44,610 nt of DNA from Gemmataceae bacterium (GTDB lineage Bacteria > Planctomycetota > Planctomycetia > Gemmatales > Gemmataceae): NCBI GenBank assembly GCA_019752375.1, contig JAIEMG010000321.1:1-44610 (forward strand). Direction: 5' to 3'. How positions within the stretch are numbered: position 1 is the stretch's first letter; the number at the start of each line of letters is the position of its first letter. Made by a program: the position numbers and the translations under genes. The notes beneath the pieces are model-generated. The model was not told the DNA's origin. It saw nothing but the letters and a program-made list of their open reading frames with translations, and did no database searches. Below, piece after piece: positions 8,200-15,780 of this stretch.

Positions 8200-9197
8200 C
8201 GTGAGTTCCCTGCAAGCATGGTGAACCAGTTCTTCGTCGCCGCCTCGATGGCCGGCACGTCCCAGACCGGCGCGGTGCGCCAGTAATCGATCTGTTCGAG
8301 CATGGCGCCGACGCCTTCTTCGAAGGAGACGCGCGGCTCCCAGCCCAGCTCCTGGCGGATCTTGCCGATATCCGCCCAGGTGCAGTCGGGCTCCCCCGGA
8401 CGTTTGGGCACGTAGATCACTTCGCCTTCAAGCAGTTCGACCAGCCGGTTGACGGACTGGGGATTGCCGGCGCCGAGGTTGTAGATCTCTTGCGTGTACT
8501 TCGATTCGGCAGCGCGCAGGAAGGCATGGGCAACATCGGTGACAAACACGAAATCGCGCCGCTGCGTGCCGTCGCCAACGACAGTGAAAGGCTTGCCCGC
8601 CAGCTTCTGGGCGAGAAAGACGCCAAAGACCGCGCCGTATGCGCCGCTGGTTCGCGACCGTGGCCCATAGGCATTGAAGATGCGGATCGACACGACCGGC
8701 AACTTGTAGACCTGTCCCCAGTGCAGCACCGCTTGCTCGCCCTGGTACTTACTCAGGGCGTAGGGGTATTGCGGCCGGATCGGCGCGTTTTCCGTCGTCG
8801 GCAGCTCGGTGGTCAGACCGTAGCAGGACGACGAAGCGGCGTAGACGAACTTCTTCACGCCGGCGTGCCGGGCGGCCTCCAAGGCGTGGACCGTGCCCTG
8901 GACATTGGCCGACATGTACTCGGTCGGCTTGTCGATCGACGGCACGATGTCGCCGATGCCCGCGAAGTGGAAGACGTAGTCCACGCCACGAAACGCGGCG
9001 TCATTCGCGGGAATCGCACGCAGGTCGCGCGGGTCGAGCACGAAATTCGGGTCGCCGGCATGGTGCTCGACGTTGGCAGTCCGCCCGCCGCACAGGTTGT
9101 CGATGCCGCGCACCCGGTAACCTTGCTCCAGGAGCCGGTCGACCATGTGGCTGCCGATGAAGCCGGCGGCGCCCGTCACGATGGCGTATTGGCGCAT
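8196..9197 (-). CDS. NAD-dependent epimerase, UDP-glucose 4-epimerase-like SDR
   Basis: This 333-residue extended SDR has a canonical GAAGFIGSH NAD motif (9-17), the FHFAGIGD region, ASSSCYG and the catalytic pair Tyr146/Lys150 in YPYALSK. Length and motifs are those of UDP-sugar 4-epimerases and related NDP-sugar dehydratases. It sits directly upstream of, and overlaps, the HldE-like fusion. It could act on the same activated sugar (an HldD-like role) or on another operon sugar. The ATG at 9197 lies 1 nt after the previous gene's stop, with a TGAGGG Shine-Dalgarno inside that gene. Confidence 0.85.
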   Translation of the reverse strand: MRQYAIVTGAAGFIGSHMVDRLLEQGYRVRGIDNLCGGRTANVEHHAGDPNFVLDPRDLRAIPANDAAFRGVDYVFHFAGIGDIVPSIDKPTEYMSANVQGTVHALEAARHAGVKKFVYAASSSCYGLTTELPTTENAPIRPQYPYALSKYQGEQAVLHWGQVYKLPVVSIRIFNAYGPRSRTSGAYGAVFGVFLAQKLAGKPFTVVGDGTQRRDFVFVTDVAHAFLRAAESKYTQEIYNLGAGNPQSVNRLVELLEGEVIYVPKRPGEPDCTWADIGKIRQELGWEPRVSFEEGVGAMLEQIDYWRTAPVWDVPAIEAATKNWFTMLAGNSR

Positions 9198-9198
9198 G

Positions 9199-10203
9199 TC
9201 ACGCGACCCTCAGGAGAGACTTGCGCACGGTCTTCACGTTGACGTAGCAGTCGTTGAAGCTGTCGCCGAACTTGCCGGCACGGAACGCCGCGCATAGATC
9301 GCGCACCGCGTCTTCCACGGTGCGCCGCGGCGTCCAGCCAAGTTTGCGGGCGATCTTGGTGGACGTCACGCGATAGGAGCGCAGGTCGTTCGACGCCGTC
9401 TGCAGGATGCGGATCGGCCGCTTGTCCGGGAATTCCTCTTCCACGACTTTCCGAACGCACTCGGCCAGCTCGGAAACGGTGTAGTTCTCGTTCCCCGCAT
9501 TGAACGTCTCGCCGGCGATTTGCTCATCGGGCAGCTTCAAGAGCTTGACATACAACTCGGCAAGGTCGTCCACGTGAATGTTCGGCCGTTGCTGGCTGCC
9601 GCCAAAGACCGTGATGAGCCCCTTGTTGATGGCATGATTGGCAAGGATGTTCACCGTCAGGTCGAAGCGCATGCGCGGCGAGTAGCCGCAGACCGTGGCG
9701 GGCCGGATGATCACCGGCACAAAGTTCGGCGCCGCGTGGTCGAGCAGCAGCGGTTCGCACATGCCCTTGTAGCGGTTGTAGTCGGTCAACGGCACCAGCG
9801 GGTGCTCTTCGGTCACTTCGGGCGCGTCGCTGACCCCGTAGACGGAGCTGGACGACGCGTAGATGAACCGCTGCACGCCCGCCGCCTTGCTGGCGCGGAC
9901 GAGCGGCTCGAAGCATTCGAAGTTGATGGTGCGGCTCCACGCCGGATCGAGCTCGAAGCTCGGGTCATTGGAAATGCAAGCGAAGTGGATGACGCTGTCC
10001 GCGCCAAGCACGCTGCGCGAGAAGCGATCGATGTCGCGGATATCACCCTTGATCACGCGCAATTTCGGGTGCGGAAAGACGCCGTGCTCGCCATAGAGCA
10101 TCAGGTCGTACAGGGTGACGCGGAAGCCAGCGCTGAGCAACTTGGGAACCAGGACGCAGCCGACGTAGCCGGCGCCGCCGGTAATCAGTACGTGTTTGGA
10201 CAT
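9199..10203 (-). CDS. NAD-dependent epimerase/dehydratase (extended SDR)
   Basis: This 334-residue extended SDR is the first gene of the minus-strand operon. It shows GGAGYVG (9-15), DIRD (54-57), FACISND, ASSSSVYG (116-123) and the catalytic Tyr142/Lys146 in DYNRYKG. The start at 10203 is chosen because the Rossmann strand (MSKHVLITGG) begins there and an AGAGG precedes it; an alternative in-frame start at 10239 adds 12 non-conserved residues. The IIRPATVCGYSPRMR segment is typical of NDP-sugar SDRs. The precise sugar is unknown. Confidence 0.85.
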   Translation of the reverse strand: MSKHVLITGGAGYVGCVLVPKLLSAGFRVTLYDLMLYGEHGVFPHPKLRVIKGDIRDIDRFSRSVLGADSVIHFACISNDPSFELDPAWSRTINFECFEPLVRASKAAGVQRFIYASSSSVYGVSDAPEVTEEHPLVPLTDYNRYKGMCEPLLLDHAAPNFVPVIIRPATVCGYSPRMRFDLTVNILANHAINKGLITVFGGSQQRPNIHVDDLAELYVKLLKLPDEQIAGETFNAGNENYTVSELAECVRKVVEEEFPDKRPIRILQTASNDLRSYRVTSTKIARKLGWTPRRTVEDAVRDLCAAFRAGKFGDSFNDCYVNVKTVRKSLLRVA

Positions 10204-10724
10204 CCATGTGCCTCTGCTAAACCGTGGAAACCCACTCAAGCCCGGGAACGATCATCCCTGGGTCGAGACTTCACAAGCCGGAAGGCTGGGTAGTTTGCGC
10301 AGAGGTGTGGATTCTGGTCCTTCAGGTCGAGCATGTTCCCCTCCGTGGGAACACAGGTTCGATGCTGGGTCGGAATGACGTTTGGGGGATCATAACGGGA
10401 TGCCGGCAATTTACGCAATGCCAGATAACTAACGGAATCACTCGGGGGTGGGCAGAGCGTCAATTCACTGCCATTGGGCAAAGCCAATGGGTGCAACTGC
10501 ATTTTCTACAAGGGAAACAGCAATCCTACACGGGAAAAACAAGGTTTTCGGCCATTCGGAGACCGGGAAATCGACCATTAATGCCCAAATTTGGGCAGCG
10601 ATTGCACCACGAAACTGACACGAGCTTTGAGAAGACCCTGAAAAACAGGGCATCTGCTACTCAAGCTCATCCTGTAGAATTAGCAGCTGCACCCAAAGCC
10701 AATCGCGCCTGGGTAAAGGCGGTC
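10204..10724. other. 521-bp non-coding leader upstream of the sugar operon
   Basis: This stretch has a lower GC content than its neighbours and no convincing gene. A 208-codon plus-strand reading frame across it runs antisense into the membrane-protein gene at 10725, shows no recognisable domain and lacks good coding character. A sigma70-like promoter for the minus-strand operon lies near 10389-10418. A weak imperfect palindrome of CCCGGGA/TCCCTGGG type sits at about 10242-10266. Confidence 0.5.
10389..10418 (-). promoter_or_regulatory. Candidate sigma70 promoter for the nucleotide-sugar operon
   Basis: Read on the minus strand, TTGCGT (10413-10418) and TATGAT (10389-10394) are separated by 18 nt. 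This would start transcription near 10382, about 180 nt before the first gene at 10203. The match is to the generic bacterial consensus; planctomycete promoters are poorly characterised, so this is tentative. Confidence 0.35.
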
Positions 10725-11240
10725 TCAAATTCTGAAGGAGTGGGGCAAGGCCGAAGCCGTTTCTTTTCGGTCACTGGAACAGCCTGGGATCGGGTGACGG
10801 AAGATCCGTTTGAGCGTGAGGAAGAGGGCGACGAGGCGCTTCCCTTGTGATGATGGAAAGCCATCTTTGCCGAGTAATCCAACTGCTCTCATGCGTTCGA
10901 CGCGGCCGCGAACCATGCTGGGTGCATCGTAGAGTGCAGCGATCTCGGAACGGGAATGCGGCCCGTTTGCAAGCTTCAGCAAGATCCCGACCGAGACACT
11001 GGTGCCGACCAACGTGAAAAGGAACACGTACAGTTCGCAAGCGAATGCGTACACGACCAGTGCCGCGCCACCACACGGCAGCGAATCGAAGAACAGCGCA
11101 TGCACGCTCAGCCCGAGGCCGATGAAACCGCCGACCATGGCGAAGCGCGTCACGGAATCGCCACGGCCCGACAGGCGCATGGCGATCGCATGGCCAACAA
11201 TCGCTGCAGCCAGATAGGCAACGACCCAGAGGATTTCCAT
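10725..11240 (-). CDS. Small membrane protein with C-terminal winged-helix-like tail (A)
   Basis: This is a 171-residue protein of no recognised family. Residues 2-100 hold about three to four hydrophobic segments (EILWVVAYLAAAIVG, FAMVGGFIGLGLSVHALFF, and a long stretch around 62-96). The tail (about 103-150) has the rhythm of a winged helix: a short helix (SEIAALY), a recognition-like helix (MVRGRVERMRAVGLL) and a wing with SSQGKRL. The start at 11240 (MEILWVV) is chosen over 11273, which would overlap the upstream gene. It begins 2 nt after the stop of the companion gene at 11243, with which it shares size and layout. Function is unknown; a membrane-tethered regulator is one reading. Confidence 0.65.
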   Translation of the reverse strand: MEILWVVAYLAAAIVGHAIAMRLSGRGDSVTRFAMVGGFIGLGLSVHALFFDSLPCGGAALVVYAFACELYVFLFTLVGTSVSVGILLKLANGPHSRSEIAALYDAPSMVRGRVERMRAVGLLGKDGFPSSQGKRLVALFLTLKRIFRHPIPGCSSDRKETASALPHSFRI

Positions 11241-11242
11241 GG

Positions 11243-11740
11243 TTACACCGTCCGGCGAAGGTTGATCCACCACCCCAGCGCCCGAAGCGCAGCCGTGCCG
11301 ATCTTCCCAAGCGGTGTCAGTTGCAATGTCTGGCCTTCGGCGTTTACCAGTCCAAGTCGCGTCAGTCCCTCGATGCGCCCTGCCTTCTTCTGTTCGCCCA
11401 TCGCCTCGAACGGGCGCAAATCCGGTGTATCCCCTGATTGACGTCCTGCTTCAAACGCCATGAGGATGCCGAGGGAATAACCGATCTGTGACAGCGACCA
11501 CAGTTCCAGGAACGACAGGCTGTAAATACCCTGAATGCCAACCACGATGACTGCCTGGGCAAGGGTGTCCACCGAAGGCCAGTCCAGAACCGCGGCGGCA
11601 CAGAGGGCTGCGACGCAAGCGGCCGGCAGCGCGTGGTAGAGGAAGATAACGCGCTCACGCTGAAATGCGGCGAGGTGTCGGCAGAGGACCAGGTACAACG
11701 TCAGGTGGGCTCCGAGGTAGAAGCCGAACACGGCAAGCAT
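11243..11740 (-). CDS. Small membrane protein with C-terminal winged-helix-like tail (B)
   Basis: This is a 165-residue protein of no recognised family. Three to four hydrophobic segments occupy residues 1-95. A soluble tail follows with RPFEAMGEQKKAGRIEGL as a helix-turn-helix-like part, then LGLVNAEGQTLQLTPLGK, in which the LTPLGK wing motif resembles MarR/PadR-type winged helices. It is co-directional with, and almost touching, its companion at 10725, which has the same membrane-plus-wing plan. The pair lies just downstream of a large polytopic glycosyltransferase-like gene. Function is not assigned. Confidence 0.65.
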   Translation of the reverse strand: MLAVFGFYLGAHLTLYLVLCRHLAAFQRERVIFLYHALPAACVAALCAAAVLDWPSVDTLAQAVIVVGIQGIYSLSFLELWSLSQIGYSLGILMAFEAGRQSGDTPDLRPFEAMGEQKKAGRIEGLTRLGLVNAEGQTLQLTPLGKIGTAALRALGWWINLRRTV

Positions 11741-11786
11741 TTCAATCCACCTCCGGTTAGGCGAGCGGCAAGAAATATCTTACGCG

Positions 11787-11845
11787 TAGCTGAACTCGCC
11801 AGAGTTCAGATTGGCACGTTGACTGAACTCTGGCGAGTTCAGCTA
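11787..11845. repeat. Bipartite palindromic repeat, family B
   Basis: Two perfect 23-bp arms (11787-11809 and 11823-11845) form an inverted repeat around a 13-nt spacer. Each arm is itself a hairpin: CTGAACTC-GCCA-GAGTTCAG on the left and CTGAACTC-TGGC-GAGTTCAG on the right. The outer TAG of the right arm, read on the minus strand, is the stop codon of the membrane protein gene at 11843, so the repeat abuts or supplies the gene's end. Its architecture matches families D (30892-30956) and F (39073-39134). Confidence 0.9.
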
Positions 11846-13483
11846 AGGGGAGAGGTCCTCTTGCCGGTCGCCTAAGCGCGTATCATCCGGTCGCAGGCTT
11901 CCGACCAGTGGTGCGACGGTACGGTCGGAGGCGTAGTAGCGCTTCTCGATCGCCCGCAGTCCATAGATGCTGCCCAACGCGCAATATGCCAGCAGTCCGC
12001 CGAGGGTAATGACCGTGAGTGCCCGGCGGGCGCTGCGCAGGCTGAGTGCTCTTGGGGCGTAAACAATGCCAGTGAGGAAGATCGGCAGCAGCATCGGCCA
12101 CCAGTTGCGGCCCTGGGCGCCGAAGCGGTTGGACGTGTGGATGTAAATCCAGAACATGAACACGGTGAACAAGAAGTAACTGTTGAGGACCGGATTCGAC
12201 AGTGCCAGCCGCACCGCGCATAGGGCTCGCCCCTTGTGCGCAAGCCGTACGAGCCGGGCAGTCACTTGTTCCAACCGCAGGAGCGTCAGGCCGAGCAGCA
12301 CCCAGGCGGAAACCTGAATGCAGAAGCGGATCATCTCCTGGATACGCCGGCCGCGAATGATCAGAAAAAGATCGTGCCAGCCGAATCGCTCCCAGAACGT
12401 CTCGTGCGTGAGTCCCGCGAAGAAGTCCCAGCATGCCGTCTGAAACCAGCGCAGCGAATGGATCACTGCGTCATCGTCATTGCTGGCGGGGAAATAGTAC
12501 TTCACGGTGCCCCAGGTCATGCTCAGGTAGAGCGTGCCCGCCAGCAGAGACGGCGCGAACAAGACCACGGCCAGCGCCAGTCGCCGCGTCCATGGCACTC
12601 GCCTTCCCTGAGTCTCCGCCAGGAGCATCAAGGCTACCGGCACGAGCACGCACAGGAAAAAATGCGGCTTGGTGACGAGCAAAGCGCCAAAGCTCAAGCC
12701 GAGAATCAGGATCGGCCACGCCCTGTCGAGTTCCTGTCGCGACCGGAGCGACAGGTAGAAGCACAGCGAAATCAGGGTGAAGCTGAGATTGTCGGTTTGC
12801 ACCGCCGCCGCCACCGACATACTCAACGGGAAGAAGCCGACGCAGGCGGTGATAAGCAGGGAGAACGCACGTCCGAAGGTCAGCAGACGAAGCGTGGCAT
12901 GCGTCAGACCCAGGCCCGCCGTGAATAGCAGCACGGAAAGACAGCGCGCTCCAAAAAAGAGCCACACGGGACCGCCATCAATGAGCGAGAGGCCCTGAAT
13001 CCATAGGGCCAGGAGGCCGTAGTAGCCGAACGGATAAACCGCAAAGGGCTTGTTCGGTGAATCGACCGTCAGGTCCGCCAGACAGGGCGTGTCGCGGTTG
13101 AGGGTAGCGAAGAACTCCGCCGTGCCGTAGTCGGCCGGCATCTTGCGTGCGGGGTGAAAGGCAGCCCAGCTCGCGTGCGTGCGTTCGAGCAAGTAAGCCG
13201 AGTAGGGATGCACCGTGTCCGGAAGGCGTTCGTAACTGGCACCGTGGACCCAGAAGAGCCCGCCGTGCGCCTGGATGGCTAGCCCATAGTCAAAGTTCAT
13301 CGGCTCGTCCGCGAGCATGTAAATCGGCACGCGGAATACCCAGACCAATGCGAGGATCCCCGCGCCCGCAATGATGCCCGCCGGCGCCAGCACAGGCCAA
13401 ACGGCTTGGAGACGAGCAAGCGGCGCGCGCAGGCACCTTGAACAAGACTGGCGAACGTGGCAAGCGGGGAAGAGCAGCCGCAT
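11843..13483 (-). CDS. Polytopic membrane protein, GT39/DUF2142-like glycosyltransferase candidate
   Basis: This 546-residue protein has roughly ten or more hydrophobic segments. The first is around residues 28-52, followed by an acidic YMLADEPMNFDY loop; a DE pair in the first outward loop is typical of PMT/ArnT-like (GT-C) transferases. A later RNWWPMLLP segment recalls the QGRYxLPxxP motif of DUF2142 proteins. GT-C enzymes transfer sugars from polyprenyl-phosphate donors outside the cytoplasmic membrane. The start at 13483 (AAGGA upstream) is preferred over a GTG at 13522. It diverges from the heptose/export operon. The stop codon lies inside a palindromic repeat. Donor and acceptor are unknown. 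Confidence 0.7.
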   Translation of the reverse strand: MRLLFPACHVRQSCSRCLRAPLARLQAVWPVLAPAGIIAGAGILALVWVFRVPIYMLADEPMNFDYGLAIQAHGGLFWVHGASYERLPDTVHPYSAYLLERTHASWAAFHPARKMPADYGTAEFFATLNRDTPCLADLTVDSPNKPFAVYPFGYYGLLALWIQGLSLIDGGPVWLFFGARCLSVLLFTAGLGLTHATLRLLTFGRAFSLLITACVGFFPLSMSVAAAVQTDNLSFTLISLCFYLSLRSRQELDRAWPILILGLSFGALLVTKPHFFLCVLVPVALMLLAETQGRRVPWTRRLALAVVLFAPSLLAGTLYLSMTWGTVKYYFPASNDDDAVIHSLRWFQTACWDFFAGLTHETFWERFGWHDLFLIIRGRRIQEMIRFCIQVSAWVLLGLTLLRLEQVTARLVRLAHKGRALCAVRLALSNPVLNSYFLFTVFMFWIYIHTSNRFGAQGRNWWPMLLPIFLTGIVYAPRALSLRSARRALTVITLGGLLAYCALGSIYGLRAIEKRYYASDRTVAPLVGSLRPDDTRLGDRQEDLSP

Positions 13484-13603
13484 GGATACACAATCCTTGC
13501 CGCCGAAGCGTTCGAAACGCACGGGAAACCTGGGTGGTTCCTATCCCTAGCGGCAAGAGCGGCATCCTGTCAAGGCGGGGTCTCTTCGGAAACGGCATCC
13601 GTC

Positions 13604-13633
13604 TTGACGGCCCGATCCGGTCCAGAGTAATTT
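13604..13633 (+). promoter_or_regulatory. Candidate sigma70 promoter for the heptose/export operon
   Basis: TTGACG (13604-13609) and TAATTT (13628-13633) are spaced by 18 nt, pointing to a start near 13640, about 50 nt before the isomerase start codon. The hexamers fit the general bacterial consensus reasonably well. The site lies in the divergent region between the membrane protein gene and this operon. Confidence 0.4.
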
Positions 13634-13690
13634 CCACTTCCCGGCACGATGATGGGCCTGCACTTTCCGCCAAGGATGGGCGAAGCACGC

Positions 13691-14302
13691 ATGTCATACA
13701 CACTGCAGTATCTGCGCGAAGCCGCGCAAATTCTCCAACGGCTCGACACATCGGCAATCGATCGCATGATCTCCCTGCTCGTGAACCTGCGCGAGCAAGG
13801 CGGCCGTCTCTTCCTCCTGGGAGTGGGCGGCAGCGCGGCCAATGCCGCTCACGCGGTCAACGACTTTCGCAAGATTGCTCGCATCGAAGCGTACAGTCCT
13901 AGCGACAATGTCGCCGAATTGACGGCGCGGATCAACGACGACGGCTGGGAACATGCTTACGCGGATTGGTTGCACACCAGCCGCCTGTCGGAACGGGACA
14001 TGATCTTCGTCTTGTCCGTTGGCGGCGGCGATCGGTCCCGCAACATCAGCACGAATATCGTGCGCGCGCTGGAATATGCGCGGGACGTGGATGCGACGAT
14101 TTGCGGCATCGTGGGCCGCGATGGCGGCTACACGGCGCGCGTGGCCGATGCCTTCGTCCTCGTACCGACCGTGAACACTGAAAGCATCACGCCGCACGCC
14201 GAGTCGTTCCAAACGGTGATCTGGCATCTGATCGTCTCCCACCCGGCGCTTCGCGCGGGCGCGCTCAAGTGGGAATCCACCCAACAACGGACTGCCGCCT
14301 GA
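13691..14302 (+). CDS. gmhA: SIS-domain sugar isomerase, GmhA-like (sedoheptulose-7-phosphate isomerase)
   Basis: This 203-residue SIS protein has the sugar-phosphate loop LGVGGSAANAAHAVNDFRK, SVGGGD and a C-terminal helix TESITPHAESFQTVIWHL, all typical of heptose-phosphate isomerases. GmhA converts sedoheptulose 7-phosphate to glycero-manno-heptose 7-phosphate, the first committed heptose step. The next gene is a GmhB-like phosphatase whose ATG overlaps this stop (TGATG), which supports the assignment. The start at 13691 (MSYTLQYL) matches the family N-terminus; an ATG at 13649 would add 14 unconserved residues. Confidence 0.8.
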   Translation: MSYTLQYLREAAQILQRLDTSAIDRMISLLVNLREQGGRLFLLGVGGSAANAAHAVNDFRKIARIEAYSPSDNVAELTARINDDGWEHAYADWLHTSRLSERDMIFVLSVGGGDRSRNISTNIVRALEYARDVDATICGIVGRDGGYTARVADAFVLVPTVNTESITPHAESFQTVIWHLIVSHPALRAGALKWESTQQRTAA

Positions 14303-14883
14303 TGACACCCGTGCCGCGATCGAATCCGACGCGTACGCCTGCCGTTTTCCTCGACCGAGACGGCGTGCTGAATCGCTTTTTTGTTCGCGGACGCACGACC
14401 CATCCGCCCTGCGACCTGGGAGAATTTCAACTCTTGCCCGGCGTCGCGGCAGCGTTGCAACGACTTAAGACGGCTGGTTTCCCACTGGTTGTGGTCACCA
14501 ATCAGCCGGATGTGTCCCGCGGAGTCACATCGCACCGCTGCGTGGAAGAGATTCACGACCACATTCGCGCCACGCTGCCGGTGCTCGACGTGTTGGTCTG
14601 CTATCACGACTCCGCCGATCATTGCGGCTGTCGGAAACCGCGGCCCGGCTTGCTGCACGCCGCGGCGCGGCGTTGGCCCATCGACCTGGCGCGGAGCTTC
14701 CTCGTGGGCGACCGGTGGAGCGACATCCTCGCCGGGCAGGCGGTCGGCTGCACAAGCATTCTCGTGGAAACGCCCTACAGCGGTCGTCACCGCTGCATCG
14801 CCGATGGCTGCGTCGCCGATCTCGCCGAGGCCGTTACCTGGATCCTGGACCGGGCATTTCGTTCAATGAAAGGTGCCGCATGA
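14302..14883 (+). CDS. gmhB: HAD-family heptose-1,7-bisphosphate phosphatase, GmhB-like
   Basis: This 193-residue HAD-IIIA phosphatase has the nucleophile motif FLDRDGVLN (Asp18, Asp20), VVVTNQPDVSRG as motif II, and GDRWSDILAG near the end. The zinc-site residues of the GmhB group are present: Cys100, His102, Cys108 and Cys110, followed by RKPRPG with Lys112. GmhB removes the C7 phosphate from heptose 1,7-bisphosphate between the kinase and nucleotidyltransferase steps that the fusion at 6643 would carry out. It is translationally coupled on both sides, overlapping the isomerase stop and the next start (ATGA). Confidence 0.85.
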   Translation: MTPVPRSNPTRTPAVFLDRDGVLNRFFVRGRTTHPPCDLGEFQLLPGVAAALQRLKTAGFPLVVVTNQPDVSRGVTSHRCVEEIHDHIRATLPVLDVLVCYHDSADHCGCRKPRPGLLHAAARRWPIDLARSFLVGDRWSDILAGQAVGCTSILVETPYSGRHRCIADGCVADLAEAVTWILDRAFRSMKGAA

Positions 14884-15575
14884 AGCTGTTTGTGGACACG
14901 GCCAATCTGGATGAGCTCGAACAGACCCTGCGCCGCGGATTTCCTCGCGGAGTGACGACCAATCCCTCTATTCTCTCGCGCGAGCAGCTGATCGACTTTC
15001 CCTCACACATCAACCGAATGATCGCTCTGCTGCGTGACCACGACTACGATATTCCGCTCAGTGTCGAGGTCTTCAGCAGCGATCCCGAAGAGATGATTGC
15101 CCAGGCCGAGGAATTCATCGAGCAGTTTGGCTACTATCCCAATCTCAATATCAAGGTGCCGATCGGCTGGAATGAGCTGACCGTCATCGCGGAGCTGAGT
15201 CGGCGCGACATCCCGGTCAACTGCACCTGTTGCATGTCCTACAACCAGGCTGTCATGGCGGCCCAGGCGGGCGCCCGGTACGTCAGCATCTTCTGGGGCC
15301 GCATCCGAGACGTCGGTTACGACGCGGGCTCGGTGGTGCGTCAGATCCAGGAGACGTTTCGACGCTGCGACCATCCGACCGAGTTGATTGTCGGCAGCAT
15401 CCGTCACATTGCGGACATCAACGAGGCGATCCAGGCGGGCGCGGACATTGTCACCGTGCCGCCGCGCTTCTTCCCGCAAATGTGCGCCCACCCCAAGACC
15501 GACGAGGCCGTCAATCAATTCCTCAATGACTTTCGGCAATGGCAAACAAACGCACTGCCGTGCCCGCTGAAATAG
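14880..15575 (+). CDS. Transaldolase / fructose-6-phosphate aldolase-family enzyme
   Basis: This 231-residue TIM-barrel protein of the small transaldolase/FSA type starts MKLFVDTANLDEL and has GVTTNPSIL, the Schiff-base lysine in NLNIKVPIGW and a GSIRHIADINEAIQAGAD segment. Length fits the short transaldolase subfamily. Transaldolase makes or consumes sedoheptulose 7-phosphate, the substrate of GmhA, so its coupling to gmhA-gmhB (start overlaps the gmhB stop by 4 nt) suggests local supply of the heptose precursor. That link is inference; an aldolase role on another sugar is possible. Confidence 0.8.
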   Translation: MKLFVDTANLDELEQTLRRGFPRGVTTNPSILSREQLIDFPSHINRMIALLRDHDYDIPLSVEVFSSDPEEMIAQAEEFIEQFGYYPNLNIKVPIGWNELTVIAELSRRDIPVNCTCCMSYNQAVMAAQAGARYVSIFWGRIRDVGYDAGSVVRQIQETFRRCDHPTELIVGSIRHIADINEAIQAGADIVTVPPRFFPQMCAHPKTDEAVNQFLNDFRQWQTNALPCPLK

Positions 15576-15780
15576 GGAAGACAACCAGGATGGAGAAGGT
15601 GCAAGCGTGTCACCTGCTGGCTGTATTGATTCTTGCCGATGGCCATGCTACTACCGCTCGACAGCACATCGGCCGCCCCGTATGCCTTGCTTTTCGTGGC
15701 CCGTTTCGATGTGATCCGCCGTTCGCGCCCTCGGAGAGAACGGCTCCGCCGAGTTCAACTCGCGTCCGGGTGGAGTAGGC

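Noticed and set aside
10389..10424. Sigma54-type promoter (TGGCA...TTGC) in the leader
   Set aside because: The GG and GC pairs are 13 nt apart rather than the required 10, so a sigma70-like reading was preferred.
10224..10850. A 208-codon plus-strand reading frame in the leader of the sugar operon
   Set aside because: It overlaps a membrane-protein gene on the other strand, has no recognisable domain or convincing ribosome binding site, and its composition looks like a shadow of GC-rich antisense sequence.
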